Assembly (NCBI GenBank): GCA_009920665.1
Contig: RFZL01000007.1
Coordinates: 1-64,000 of the forward strand
Length of the DNA: 64,000 nt
Direction of reading: 5' to 3'
DNA from: Alphaproteobacteria bacterium
Lineage (GTDB): Bacteria; Pseudomonadota; Alphaproteobacteria; Puniceispirillales; Puniceispirillaceae
This document shows, in pieces, positions 42,346 through 52,281 of this stretch. Position 1 is the first letter of the stretch, and every line of letters begins with the position of its first letter. The notes beneath the pieces are model-generated. The model did no database searches and was not told the origin of the DNA. It saw only the letters and a list, made by a program, of their open reading frames with translations. Both the position numbers and the translations under genes were made by a program.

Positions 42346-43785
42346 TCAACCGGTGATGCCGCTGATCGTCTTGATCTCGAGGAATTCCTCGATACCCCAG
42401 GCACCGCCCTCACGCCCGACGCCCGACTGCTTGTAGCCGCCGAAAGGTGCACCGGAGGCACGATGCGCGCCATTCACCTGAACCATGCCGGCACGAAGAC
42501 GCGCCGCCACACGGCGGGCCCGCTCGGCGCTGTCGGTCTGGATATAGGCGGCAAGGCCGTAGGGCGTGTCATTGGCAATCTCGATCGCCTCATCCTCGCT
42601 GTCGAACGGCATCATCGCCAGAACCGGACCGAAGATCTCCTCGCGCATGATCGTCATGTCAGGCGTGGCATCGGCAAACACCGTCGGGCGGGCGAACCAG
42701 CCACGATTCAGACCGTCCGGACGTCCGGTGCCGCCAGCGACAAGCCGCGCCCCTTCGTCGATGCCGGCCTGGATCAGCCGCTGCACCTTGTCGAACTGCA
42801 CCTGCGAGACAAGCGGCCCGATATGACCACCCGTCTTGTCGGGAAGATCGACGACCGTCGCTTCGGCGGTGGCCTTCGCCACCTCGACCGCGCGTTCATA
42901 GGCCGGACGCTCAACCAGCATGCGGGTCGCCGCGTTACAGGACTGGCCGGTATTGGCGAAACAGAAACTGGCGCCGCGTTCCACCGCCGCATCGATATCC
43001 GTATCTGCGAAGACAAGGTTCGGCGACTTGCCGCCAAGCTCCAGCGACACCGTCTTCACCGTGTCGGCGGCGGCCTTGCTGATCAGGATGCCGGCGCGGG
43101 TCGATCCGGTAAAGGACACGACATCGATCCCCGGGTGCGAGGACAGGATGCTGCCAACCCCGACACCGTCGCCATTCACCATGTTGTAGACACCGGCTGG
43201 CACGCCCGCTTCATGAATGATCTCGCTGAACAGAATGCTCGACATCGGCGCCACCTCGGACGGTTTCAGCACCATGGTACAGCCCGCCGCCAGCGCCGCG
43301 CCGACCTTCAGCACAACCTGGTTCATCGGCCAGTTCCAGGGGGTGATGAGTCCGGCTACGCCGGCCGGCTCATAGACGAGGTCCTGGCCCTCGACCCCGG
43401 GGCGAAGCGGATGGTGCCATTCGAAGGCATCCAGCGCGCGGATGAAGGCTTTTAGATGGCCGCGTCCCGATCCGGCCTGATCACTCAGCGCCATGTCGAT
43501 TGGCGCCCCCATCTCGTTCGATATCGCCTCGGCCATGTCAGCGCTGCGCTTTTCATACACCGCAAGGATGGCGCGCAGCACCTCGCCACGCTCGGCCGGG
43601 GTGGTCAGGGACCAGCTGGCAAACGCCGCGCGGGCCGCCGTGATCGCCGCTTCGGCATCGGCCGCCCCGCCAAGCGAAATGGTGGCATAGGCCTCTTCGG
43701 TCGCCGGATTGTAAACCGGAAAATCAGTGCCCTCGCGCGGCGCCACCCAGGCCCCGCCGATATAGAAGTTGCGCATATTCTGCAT
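42346..43785 (-). CDS. Aldehyde dehydrogenase family protein
   Basis: VSLELGGKSPNLVFADTD, FCFANTGQSCNAATRMLV active site; start trimmed to MQNMRNFYIGG at 43785. Confidence 0.94.
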   Translation of the reverse strand: MQNMRNFYIGGAWVAPREGTDFPVYNPATEEAYATISLGGAADAEAAITAARAAFASWSLTTPAERGEVLRAILAVYEKRSADMAEAISNEMGAPIDMALSDQAGSGRGHLKAFIRALDAFEWHHPLRPGVEGQDLVYEPAGVAGLITPWNWPMNQVVLKVGAALAAGCTMVLKPSEVAPMSSILFSEIIHEAGVPAGVYNMVNGDGVGVGSILSSHPGIDVVSFTGSTRAGILISKAAADTVKTVSLELGGKSPNLVFADTDIDAAVERGASFCFANTGQSCNAATRMLVERPAYERAVEVAKATAEATVVDLPDKTGGHIGPLVSQVQFDKVQRLIQAGIDEGARLVAGGTGRPDGLNRGWFARPTVFADATPDMTIMREEIFGPVLAMMPFDSEDEAIEIANDTPYGLAAYIQTDSAERARRVAARLRAGMVQVNGAHRASGAPFGGYKQSGVGREGGAWGIEEFLEIKTISGITG

Positions 43786-43811
43786 GCTGTTGTCCCCGAT
43801 GGTCTGCCGGT

Positions 43812-44720
43812 TCACCCGGCGTCTGGTGCCGCGGCGGGCTTGTGGCGTTCGGCAAGATAGATCCCGCCAAGTACCATCACCGCCGAAATTGCGTGATAAT
43901 AATAGAGTTTCTCGGACAGAATGAACACCGCCATAAAGGCCGAGAAGACAGGAATGAGGTTGAGATAGAACCCCGCCCGGTTGGGCCCGGCAAGCTCGAC
44001 ACCGCGCATGAAGCAGATCTGCGCAAGCATCGAGGGAAAAATGGCGCAATAGGCGACAATGGCAAGCCCCTTCGGCCCCGGCATCTGCATTGTGCCGGCC
44101 CAAAATTCGACACCCATCGACAGTGCGAACACCATCGAGGCGGGAATTGAGAAGAAGGTCAGCAGCAGGGCCGGTGACATCTCGAGCCGGCGGCTGAGCC
44201 CGACCATATAGGCGGCATAGCAGAAACAGGCGACCAGCATCAGAAGATCGCCGCTATTGAACTGCATCTCCATCAGCACCGCCGGCGACGCCTTGGTGAC
44301 AAGCACCGTTACGCCAAGAAACGAGACGGCAAGTCCGAGAACCTGCATGGTGCCGATGCGGGTGCCGAATACGGCAAGGCCAAGCAGCATCACGATGGCC
44401 GGCACCGAGCTCTGCGTAATGCCGAGATTGACCGCCGTGGTGTATTGCGCGGCCAGAATGAAGAAAAAGGTAAAGCCGGCCATGCCGCCGCCGCCCATCA
44501 GCAAAACCCAGACAAGCCTCTCGCGGACGCGCGGCCATTCGGCGCGAAGCTGCTGCCGGAAAATCACCGCCAGAATGGCAAGACAGGCGAACCAGCGCAG
44601 ACCCATCATCACCATCGGCGACATCTCGCCGACCGACAGCCTCGCCGCGATGGTATGGCCTGCCCACATGAGCGTCGCCATAATCAGGGTGAAATGCGCG
44701 CTGTTCCAGAGCCGTGTCAC
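43812..44720 (-). CDS. DMT/EamA family transporter
   Basis: Two EamA repeats, 10 TM. Confidence 0.87.
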   Translation of the reverse strand: MTRLWNSAHFTLIMATLMWAGHTIAARLSVGEMSPMVMMGLRWFACLAILAVIFRQQLRAEWPRVRERLVWVLLMGGGGMAGFTFFFILAAQYTTAVNLGITQSSVPAIVMLLGLAVFGTRIGTMQVLGLAVSFLGVTVLVTKASPAVLMEMQFNSGDLLMLVACFCYAAYMVGLSRRLEMSPALLLTFFSIPASMVFALSMGVEFWAGTMQMPGPKGLAIVAYCAIFPSMLAQICFMRGVELAGPNRAGFYLNLIPVFSAFMAVFILSEKLYYYHAISAVMVLGGIYLAERHKPAAAPDAG

Positions 44721-45568
44721 GACGGGGTGACGCCGCGCAGCCGTTCCGACCGGCGGCGCAGAAGCTCGACCGTCGTCAGCAGGGCGATCGAGATGACCAC
44801 AAGAATAGTGGCAACCGCAAGGATGGTCGGGCTGATCTGTTCACGAAGGCCGGTGAACATCTGCCAGGGTAGCGTCTTCTGGCTTGCCGACCCGACGAAA
44901 AGCACGACCACCACCTCATCAAAGGAGGTGATGAAGGCAAACAGTCCACCTGATACCACACCGGGCAGAATCAAAGGCATCTGAATTTTGAAAAAGGTGG
45001 TCATCGGTCCCGCACCGAGATTGGCCGAGGCGCGCACAAGGGATTTGTCAAACCCCACCAATGTGGCGGTCACGGTAATGATCACGAAGGGGATCCCGAG
45101 CGCCGCATGCGCCAGCACAACACCGATATACTGACCTTGCAAGCCGATGCGTGAATAGAAAAAATACATGCCTGCCGCTGAAATGATCAGGGGAACGATC
45201 ATCGGCGAAATGAGGATCGCCATGATGGCCCGGCGGAACGGCACATGCGGCTGGCTGAGACCGATCGCGGCAAGCGTTCCAAACGCCACCGAAAGGAACG
45301 TGGCTGCCGGCGCGATCTTGAAGGAATTGCGGACTGCGATCTGCCAGTCGGAATTTGTGAAAAAATCCTCGTAATGCTTCAGCGAATACCCGGCAGGATC
45401 AAAATTCAGCATCTCCTTGGTGAAGGTGAAGAAATCCTGCGCGTTGAAAGACAGCGGAATGATCACAAGGATGGGCGCGATGAGGAAAAAGAAAATCAGT
45501 CCGCAGATCACCCGAAAACCGTAATACCAGGCGCGTTGCAGGGGTGTGGCATAAACCGGAAGGCTCAT
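44717..45568 (-). CDS. ABC transporter permease (spermidine/putrescine PotC-like)
   Basis: Binding-protein-dependent permease motif (ASANLGAGPMTTFFKIQMPLILPGVVSGGLFAFITSFDEVVV). Confidence 0.9.
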   Translation of the reverse strand: MSLPVYATPLQRAWYYGFRVICGLIFFFLIAPILVIIPLSFNAQDFFTFTKEMLNFDPAGYSLKHYEDFFTNSDWQIAVRNSFKIAPAATFLSVAFGTLAAIGLSQPHVPFRRAIMAILISPMIVPLIISAAGMYFFYSRIGLQGQYIGVVLAHAALGIPFVIITVTATLVGFDKSLVRASANLGAGPMTTFFKIQMPLILPGVVSGGLFAFITSFDEVVVVLFVGSASQKTLPWQMFTGLREQISPTILAVATILVVISIALLTTVELLRRRSERLRGVTPS

Positions 45569-45578
45569 CGCGCGGCTC

Positions 45579-46844
45579 CTATCCCAGCTTCACATTGTCG
45601 ATGCCGACAATGCGGTCATAGGCATAATACAGCACCAGAACGGCGATCAACAGAATGCTGCCAAGAGCCGCCGCGAGTCCCCAGTTCAGCGAACTCGAAA
45701 TGTGATAGGCAATCCTGTTGGAAATGAAGGTACCGGTGGTACCGCCAACAAGCTCCGGCGTGATGTAATAGCCAATCGCCAGAATGAACACCAGAATGCT
45801 GCCGGCACCGATCCCCGGCACCGATTGCGGAAAGTAGACTTTGGCAAACGCCGTCACATCGTTGGCGCCAAGCGATTTGGCCGCGCGGACATAGGATGGC
45901 GGGATCGTACGCATCACCGAATAAAGCGGCAGGATCATGAATGGCAGCAGAATGTGCGTCATCGCCACGATGGTTCCGGTCTGGTTGTTGATCAGCTGCA
46001 ACCTGTCGGAGTCACCAAGCAACCCGATGGTCACCAGCACGTCGTTGATCACACCTTCCTGCTGCAGCAAAACCTTCCATGCCGAGGTCCGGACAAGAAG
46101 CGACGTCCAGAATGGCAACAGCACAAGGATCATCAGCAGATTCGATGTACGCATCGGAAGATGCGACAACAGAAACGCAATCGGATATCCCAGAAGCAGG
46201 CACATCAGCGTGATGGCAAGGCTCATGAACAGGGTGCGCTGGAACAACAGGATATAGATCTGCTCGGACTCCGCGCGCGGCTCAACGCCGTCGGGAGTTT
46301 TCTTCAGATCGACGGCATTCAGGAAATAACCCGATGTGTAGACCGGCGAGTAAAGCTTCAGAAGCTGCCACAGCTGCGGGTCTCCCCATTTCTTGTCCAG
46401 ATCGAGAAATTTGTCCTTGAACGGCGCGTCCCCGGCAAGGTCCCATTTCTTGATCCGGCGACCGGACTTGCGAAACAACGAGGCCACCCCCGTCTTTTCA
46501 TAATTCAATCGCGAGCCGAGGCGGGTGTGCGTCTTGCTTTTGACAGCAGCCTTCATATCGACAGCCAGCGCGGCGAAGACAGCCTCGTCCGGCAACGCGC
46601 TGACATCCGGATTCCACTCCTTGAGAGCATCCGTTGTGGCCGGAAGTGTCTGTGCGACAATCTGGTTTTCCACCGACCGGAACAGCATGTCGGCGATGGG
46701 CGCAACAAAGGTAACCAGAACGAACGCAAGAAGCGGAGCCACCAGAAGGAAAGCCTCGATCTTCTGCCGACGGAGCGAGCGCTCGATCGACCGCTTCAAC
46801 GGCGTCCCGTCAGCAGCAAGGAGGGGCTGTGCTCGTTCACTCAT
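45579..46844 (-). CDS. ABC transporter permease (PotB-like) with large N-terminal extracytoplasmic segment
   Basis: RAAKSLGANDVTAFAKVYFPQSVPGIGAGSILVFILAIGYYITPELVGG; 421 aa. Confidence 0.9.
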   Translation of the reverse strand: MSERAQPLLAADGTPLKRSIERSLRRQKIEAFLLVAPLLAFVLVTFVAPIADMLFRSVENQIVAQTLPATTDALKEWNPDVSALPDEAVFAALAVDMKAAVKSKTHTRLGSRLNYEKTGVASLFRKSGRRIKKWDLAGDAPFKDKFLDLDKKWGDPQLWQLLKLYSPVYTSGYFLNAVDLKKTPDGVEPRAESEQIYILLFQRTLFMSLAITLMCLLLGYPIAFLLSHLPMRTSNLLMILVLLPFWTSLLVRTSAWKVLLQQEGVINDVLVTIGLLGDSDRLQLINNQTGTIVAMTHILLPFMILPLYSVMRTIPPSYVRAAKSLGANDVTAFAKVYFPQSVPGIGAGSILVFILAIGYYITPELVGGTTGTFISNRIAYHISSSLNWGLAAALGSILLIAVLVLYYAYDRIVGIDNVKLG

Positions 46845-46929
46845 CTGATCGTCCCGGATCGAATGGAAACCTGAAATCCGTCACCGGCGAAACGTCACCC
46901 CCGGTCACGACAAAACCAAAAAGAAGCAT

Positions 46930-46964
46930 GACAGGCACGCCCAGCTGAAGCGGACGTGCCTGCC
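46930..46964 (-). terminator. Hairpin with T-tract between binding-protein gene and downstream permease gene
   Basis: Minus strand GGCAGGCACG ... CGTGCCTGTC then ATGCTTCTTTTT. Confidence 0.65.
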
Positions 46965-47012
46965 CTTTTTCATAGCTGACAGGGCACCTGAAAGGTTGCC
47001 ACTGTCAACGGC

Positions 47013-48119
47013 CTATTGTGCCAGCCATGCCTGGAACTTGGCGTCCAGGTCATCGCGGTAGTCGGCCCACCAGGAATAGTTATAGAGGAACGTATTCTTG
47101 GCGTTGTTCGGGTCGGTCGGCATATGAGGTGCCATGTCGATACCAAGGGCGGCATGCTTGCCAACCAGCGGTGCCGACGAGGCGCGTGCAGGGCCGTAGG
47201 AGATGTATTTCGCCTGATCAGCAAGGCGCTGAGTATCGGTGGCGAAATAAATGTAGTCCATGGCGGCCTTCTTGCGCTCGTCAGACAGACCAGCCGGAAT
47301 GATCCAGCCGTCAAGATCGAACACCTGCGCGTCCCACAGCATCTTCACCGGCTGCTTCTGCTCCTCGATCAGCGCGAACAGGCGACCATTATAGGTCGAA
47401 CCGATGACAACCTCACCGTCAGCCAGAAGCTGCGGAGTGTCGGCGCCAGCCGACCACCAGATGGTCTGGTCCTTGATGGTGTCAAGCTTTGCAAGTGCCT
47501 TGGCCTGGCCTTCCTCGGTCTCAAGAACGTCATAGACGTCTGCCTTGGCAACACCAGAGCACAGCAGCGCCCATTCCATGTTGTTGATAGGACGCTTTTC
47601 AAGCGAGCGCTTGCCCGGGAAGGTGTCCAGGTCGAATACGTCACAGATGTCATCCGGCTCCTTGCCACCCCACTCGGCAACATCGGAACGGAAGCCGAAA
47701 GTTGTCGAATAGACGATTTGCGGGATGAAGCACTCGGATACGATCAGGTCGCCAAAATCCTTGGATGCAGGCGTGCCGTCAGGCGCCGCCGCAAGCTGGC
47801 TGTCATGGTCGATTTCCATGGCAAGGCCTTCGTCACAAAGGCGCATGGCATCGGACGCCACAACGTCAACCACATCCCATGTGGTGTTGCCGGCCTCGGC
47901 CATGGCGCGAAGCTTGGCAACAGCCTCGGCCGAGCTGTCGTCATTGATGATGTTGACGCCAGGATTGGCAGCCATGTAAGGATCATGATAGGCATTTTGC
48001 TGCGACGCCGAATAGGCACCGCCCCATGACACGATGGTCATGTCCGCTGCGATCGCGTTGCCCGCGGTCAGGGCCGTCAACGCGGCGGCAGCGAAGAATG
48101 TCTTGGTTATTGCAGACAT
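47013..48119 (-). CDS. ABC transporter substrate-binding protein (PotD/PotF-like)
   Basis: Signal peptide, MTIVSWGGAYSASQQNAYHDPYMA; extracellular solute-binding family. Confidence 0.9.
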   Translation of the reverse strand: MSAITKTFFAAAALTALTAGNAIAADMTIVSWGGAYSASQQNAYHDPYMAANPGVNIINDDSSAEAVAKLRAMAEAGNTTWDVVDVVASDAMRLCDEGLAMEIDHDSQLAAAPDGTPASKDFGDLIVSECFIPQIVYSTTFGFRSDVAEWGGKEPDDICDVFDLDTFPGKRSLEKRPINNMEWALLCSGVAKADVYDVLETEEGQAKALAKLDTIKDQTIWWSAGADTPQLLADGEVVIGSTYNGRLFALIEEQKQPVKMLWDAQVFDLDGWIIPAGLSDERKKAAMDYIYFATDTQRLADQAKYISYGPARASSAPLVGKHAALGIDMAPHMPTDPNNAKNTFLYNYSWWADYRDDLDAKFQAWLAQ

Positions 48120-48240
48120 TTTCTGTCTCTCCCTGTTGAACTCTGAAGCGTGCCATCACGCTTCTTCTCGACGCCCGCGAAGCATGGCTTCACCGGGCCA
48201 TTCGGCCTTAACGGCCAAATTCCTGCATCAATTCTAACCC

Positions 48241-49341
48241 TCAGACCTGCTTGAAGTCGAGAGCGCGGCAGTCATCCGTCTGCCAGCCGACATGCGTTTC
48301 GGTACCAATCTCCAGACCAAGCTGGTCGGCGGTGTTCGGCACCTTGACGATGAATTCATCATTGCCGGCGACATTCATCCGGCAGCGGATATGGTCGCCA
48401 AGATAGATCAGCTCCTCGATCCGCCCTTTCAGCATGCTGAGCCCGGCCACCTTCTTCGGCGACACGACACAGCGCTCCGGCCGAATTGACAGGCTGGTCC
48501 GGCCACCCTTGCCATCGGTGTTGACGGCCAGCGCCTTGACCGTGTCACCGGCTTCCAGCTTCACCGTCGCCACATTCTTTGACAGCGCCTCGACCGTGCC
48601 GGTCAGGGTGTTGTTCTCGCCGATGAACTGCGCGACGAACGAATTCTCCGGCTTTTCATACAACGTCACCGGATCGTCAAGCTGCTGGATCACCCCGTCA
48701 TCGAACACCGCGATGCGGTTCGACATCGTCAGCGCCTCCGACTGGTCATGCGTCACATAGACGACCGTCACGCCCAGATTTTCGTGGATGTGCTTGATTT
48801 CATACTGCATATGCTCGCGAAGCTGTTTGTCGAGCGCGCCGAGAGGCTCGTCCATCAGCACCAGTTCAGGCTCGAACACCAGGGCCCGCGCCAGCGCGAT
48901 GCGCTGCTGCTGGCCGCCTGACAGCTGTGCCGGCTTGCGATCACCAAAGGCGCGCATCTGCACCATGTCGAGGGCGCGTTTCACCTTTTCCTGAACGTCG
49001 CCGGCCGACATGCCGCGCACCTTCAGCGGAAAGGCCAGGTTCTCCGACACTGTCATATGCGGGAACAGCGCGTAATTCTGGAACACCATGCCGATGCCGC
49101 GCTTGTGCGGCGGGATGTTGTTGATCGGCTTGCCGCCAAGTTCAATCTCGCCATGAGTGGCGGTCTCGAAACCGGCCAGCATCATCAGGCAGGTCGTCTT
49201 GCCGGACCCCGAGGGCCCCAGCATCGTCACAAATTCGCCAGCCTCGATGTCGAGGTTCAAATTCTTCACGACGAGCGTTTCGCCATCATAGCTTTTCTGG
49301 ACGTTGCGGAAACGAACGAACGGGTTGGTGCCGTCTAGCAT
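48241..49341 (-). CDS. ABC transporter ATP-binding protein (PotA-like)
   Basis: LGPSGSGKTTCLMMLAG Walker A, QLSGGQQQRIALARAL signature, TOBE domain. Confidence 0.94.
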   Translation of the reverse strand: MLDGTNPFVRFRNVQKSYDGETLVVKNLNLDIEAGEFVTMLGPSGSGKTTCLMMLAGFETATHGEIELGGKPINNIPPHKRGIGMVFQNYALFPHMTVSENLAFPLKVRGMSAGDVQEKVKRALDMVQMRAFGDRKPAQLSGGQQQRIALARALVFEPELVLMDEPLGALDKQLREHMQYEIKHIHENLGVTVVYVTHDQSEALTMSNRIAVFDDGVIQQLDDPVTLYEKPENSFVAQFIGENNTLTGTVEALSKNVATVKLEAGDTVKALAVNTDGKGGRTSLSIRPERCVVSPKKVAGLSMLKGRIEELIYLGDHIRCRMNVAGNDEFIVKVPNTADQLGLEIGTETHVGWQTDDCRALDFKQV

Positions 49342-49625
49342 TTTCAGTTCACAGCCTTGCGAAACTTTTTCGTTACAGGCCCAGAGGAAAGCACGGGCAC
49401 AGCGGGCAAGGCAAGCATCTTCTGATCACTCCCCCGTGCAGTTCTCCGCACCATCCGGCACCTGCACAGGCAAGGAGAACAGGCCAAAAAAAGCAGGTCG
49501 GCACAGGAGGAGTTGACGGGCCCACCCAAACTGGCTATCCGGCAGCAAGTGACATACGCAGCCACACCGTCCCGCAGCCTGCCCCGCGGCCCGCCCCGTG
49601 ACCGGTGACTCAAGGAGTGTAGACC

Positions 49626-50840
49626 ATGGCCGCAGACGATCTGATTCATGTGACCCGCTGGCACAATGGCGAGAAGACCTTCTCGCCCTTTTCCGATGCC
49701 GAGATGACGCGCCGCCGCGACGCCATGCAGGCGCGCATGGACATCGCCGGAATCGATGCCTGCCTGTTCACCTCCTATCACAATGTCTGCTATTTCTCCG
49801 GCTTCGTCTATTGCAAGTTCGGGCGCCGCTATGGCGCCGTTCTGAACGCCAATGGCGTGACCACAATATCGGCGGCTATCGATGGCGGCCAGCCCTGGCG
49901 CCGCTCGGTCGGCGACAATCTCACCTATACCGACTGGCGCCGCGACAGCTATTTCACCGCGCTGAAGGACCTGCTGCCGGGCGTGAGACGGCTCGGTATC
50001 GAGTTCGACGAGGTCAGCCTCGATCTGAAGATGCTGCTGGAGCAGCATTTCCCCGGCGTCGAGCTTGTTGATTGCGCAGCAGAGGCGATGGCGCTGCGGA
50101 CGATCAAGAGCGCCGAGGAACATGTGCTGATCCGCAAGGGCGCCGACATGTGCGCCGTTGGCGGGCGGGCGCTGATGGGCGCGGTCAGGGCCGGCGTGCC
50201 GGAACATGAAATCGCGCTCGCCTCGACCGGCGCGATGGTCCGTGCCATCGCCGACAGCTTTCCCTTTGTCGAGCTGATGGACACATGGACCTGGTTCCAG
50301 TCGGGGATCAACACCGACGGTGCGCACAACCCGGTGACCAACAGGCTGGTCGAGGACGGCGATATTCTGTCGCTCAACACCTTCCCGATGATGTTCGGCT
50401 ATTACACGGCGCTGGAGCGCACGCTGTTCTGCGGTCATGCCTCGGGCGCGCATCGCGATCTGTGGCTGAAGAATTGCGAGGTGCATGCCCGTGGCATGGA
50501 ATTGCTGAAGCCCGGCGCGCGCTGCTGTGATGTGGCGGCCGAACTGAACAGGATGTATGCCGGCTGGGACCTGTTGAAATACCGGTCCTTCGGCTATGGC
50601 CATTCATTCGGCGTGCTGTGCCATTATTACGGGCGCGAGGCGTCGGTCGAGCTTCGCGAGGATATCGAGACGGTGCTGGAGCCCGGCATGGTGGTGTCGA
50701 TGGAGCCGATGATCATGCTTCCCGAGGGCGAGGCCGGCGCCGGCGGCTATCGCGAGCATGACATCCTGATCATCACCGAGGACGGGGCCGAGAACATCAC
50801 CAACTTCCCGTTCGGCACCGACGAGATGATCGTGGGGTGA
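49626..50840 (+). CDS. Creatinase (creatine amidinohydrolase), M24 peptidase-fold family
   Basis: FTSYHNVCYFSGFVYCKFGRRYG, IDGGQPWRRSVGDN, ELMDTWTWFQSGINTDGAHNPVTNR, GYYTALERTLFC, SFGYGHSFGVLCHYYGREA, EPGMVVSMEPMIMLPEGEAGAGGYREHDILI closely match remembered Pseudomonas putida creatinase. Confidence 0.9.
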   Translation: MAADDLIHVTRWHNGEKTFSPFSDAEMTRRRDAMQARMDIAGIDACLFTSYHNVCYFSGFVYCKFGRRYGAVLNANGVTTISAAIDGGQPWRRSVGDNLTYTDWRRDSYFTALKDLLPGVRRLGIEFDEVSLDLKMLLEQHFPGVELVDCAAEAMALRTIKSAEEHVLIRKGADMCAVGGRALMGAVRAGVPEHEIALASTGAMVRAIADSFPFVELMDTWTWFQSGINTDGAHNPVTNRLVEDGDILSLNTFPMMFGYYTALERTLFCGHASGAHRDLWLKNCEVHARGMELLKPGARCCDVAAELNRMYAGWDLLKYRSFGYGHSFGVLCHYYGREASVELREDIETVLEPGMVVSMEPMIMLPEGEAGAGGYREHDILIITEDGAENITNFPFGTDEMIVG

Positions 50841-50938
50841 TGTGCATATGAGCTGACGGCCCGCATGATGAGGGGCCACATGCTCACGACCTGAATGCTC
50901 ACAGCCCATATGCCAAGCAAGGACAGCGCATTCAGCGC

Positions 50939-52045
50939 TTACTGGTTCGGGAAATAATCTTCCTTGCTGCTCTCGCGATAAACATCAGCGGTGCAGCAAT
51001 GCAACCCGCCCCCGAATGCATAGGCATCACGAAGATCGACCTCGACGACTTCCATACCCAGCTTGTCCATCTGCTCGGCCTGATAAACCTCGGACTTCTC
51101 GACGCAAACGGTCTTCGGGTCGAGAACAAGAACATTCATGCTCAACCAAACCGATGAATAGCAGAGTGGCGGAGGGGCATTGTGTGCCGGCTGCGCCGCC
51201 TCGACAATGTCCCAATCATTCGCGGTGAACAGCTTGCGCTGGTCCTGCGGCAGGGGACGATGCGGATTGTTGAGGATGAGCCCCGGCCGCAGCGGCGTAA
51301 AGGTGGCGTCGATATGGATTGGATAGGGGTCTCCCGGGAAATTCACCGCATGAACCCGGTGGTCGGGAAAATGCCGACGCAGCCATTCGATGCCGCGCAG
51401 ATTCGTCGTGAAGCCGTGCTGGACGACCAGGTCCTTGCCAAACCGGAGAACATCCGCGGCGTCGAAAAGCGGCTCCTCCTCGGTGGTGACGAAATGTTTC
51501 TGCTCGGCCCATTCCAGACGTTGCTGCACGCCAATCTTCTCGGACAGATAATTGCTGTGGTAATCAGCGTCGGTCAGCCGCGGTTTTGGCGCTGCCTCAT
51601 GTTTGAAATTTGGATCCTCTTCCCAATATTTCTGCATCAGCGGCCGGTAGCACAGATATTCGAACCATCGGCACCGATAGGACATCGTTGCCTCAAGAAT
51701 TTCGTTGCCCACCGTCAGCAAGACATCACGCGGCGGCATGCAGCCAAACTGACTGCCGGTATGGAAGTCGGGCGTTGTCACCGGTTCCGAGAAATCGATC
51801 GGGGTCGGCCGGTCCACCTTCACGCCGCGCTTTGTCAGCAAGTCGGCAAAATTGTCGAGCAGCTCATTCGCCCGGTCGATGGTTTCCTGCGGACGCCTGC
51901 CCCACTGGCCGCGCATGTCGCTATCCTCCGGCACCTTGGCATCCAGCGCCGGCTCCTCGGGCGGGATATGGCAGTCATCCGCACGGCCCACGATGACATG
52001 TTTCAGCGGGTCCCACTCATTCCAGCTGTTGACAATAGTAGACAT
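50939..52045 (-). CDS. Glycine amidinotransferase (AGAT/GATM)-like L-arginine amidinotransferase
   Basis: NSWNEWDPLKHVIVGRAD, GVKVDRPTPIDFS, FDAADVLRFGKDLVVQ, RGIEWLRRHFPDHRVH, PIHIDATFTPLRPGLILNN, AFGGGLHCCTADVYR; residues equivalent to the human AGAT catalytic Asp, His and Cys present. Confidence 0.88.
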   Translation of the reverse strand: MSTIVNSWNEWDPLKHVIVGRADDCHIPPEEPALDAKVPEDSDMRGQWGRRPQETIDRANELLDNFADLLTKRGVKVDRPTPIDFSEPVTTPDFHTGSQFGCMPPRDVLLTVGNEILEATMSYRCRWFEYLCYRPLMQKYWEEDPNFKHEAAPKPRLTDADYHSNYLSEKIGVQQRLEWAEQKHFVTTEEEPLFDAADVLRFGKDLVVQHGFTTNLRGIEWLRRHFPDHRVHAVNFPGDPYPIHIDATFTPLRPGLILNNPHRPLPQDQRKLFTANDWDIVEAAQPAHNAPPPLCYSSVWLSMNVLVLDPKTVCVEKSEVYQAEQMDKLGMEVVEVDLRDAYAFGGGLHCCTADVYRESSKEDYFPNQ

Positions 52046-52281
52046 GGTTACCTCTCCAAAAATCCCGGCATCGTTTTTCCAACAAATGCAATCGCGCGCA
52101 AGTCATTTCTGCAGGAACCGGTCCGGTGCCCGGCGGTCATGCCCGTCACGGCTTTCCGCCAGCGGGTTTCAGCAGGTTCGCGGCAGCACCCAAACCGGTC
52201 GGATCCGGCTTGTGCGGCACCCGCGCCAACACCGGATGAAGGGCGTCTGAAGTCTTAGGCATGAGTTCGGCTTCCCCCACC

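Noticed and set aside
45702-46874. 390-aa plus-strand ORF opposite the PotB-like permease
   Set aside because: Antisense shadow with His/Gln/Arg-rich composition and no recognisable domain.
49344-50603. 419-aa minus-strand ORF
   Set aside because: Lies antisense over creatinase; His/Arg/Gln-rich translation typical of a GC-rich shadow ORF.
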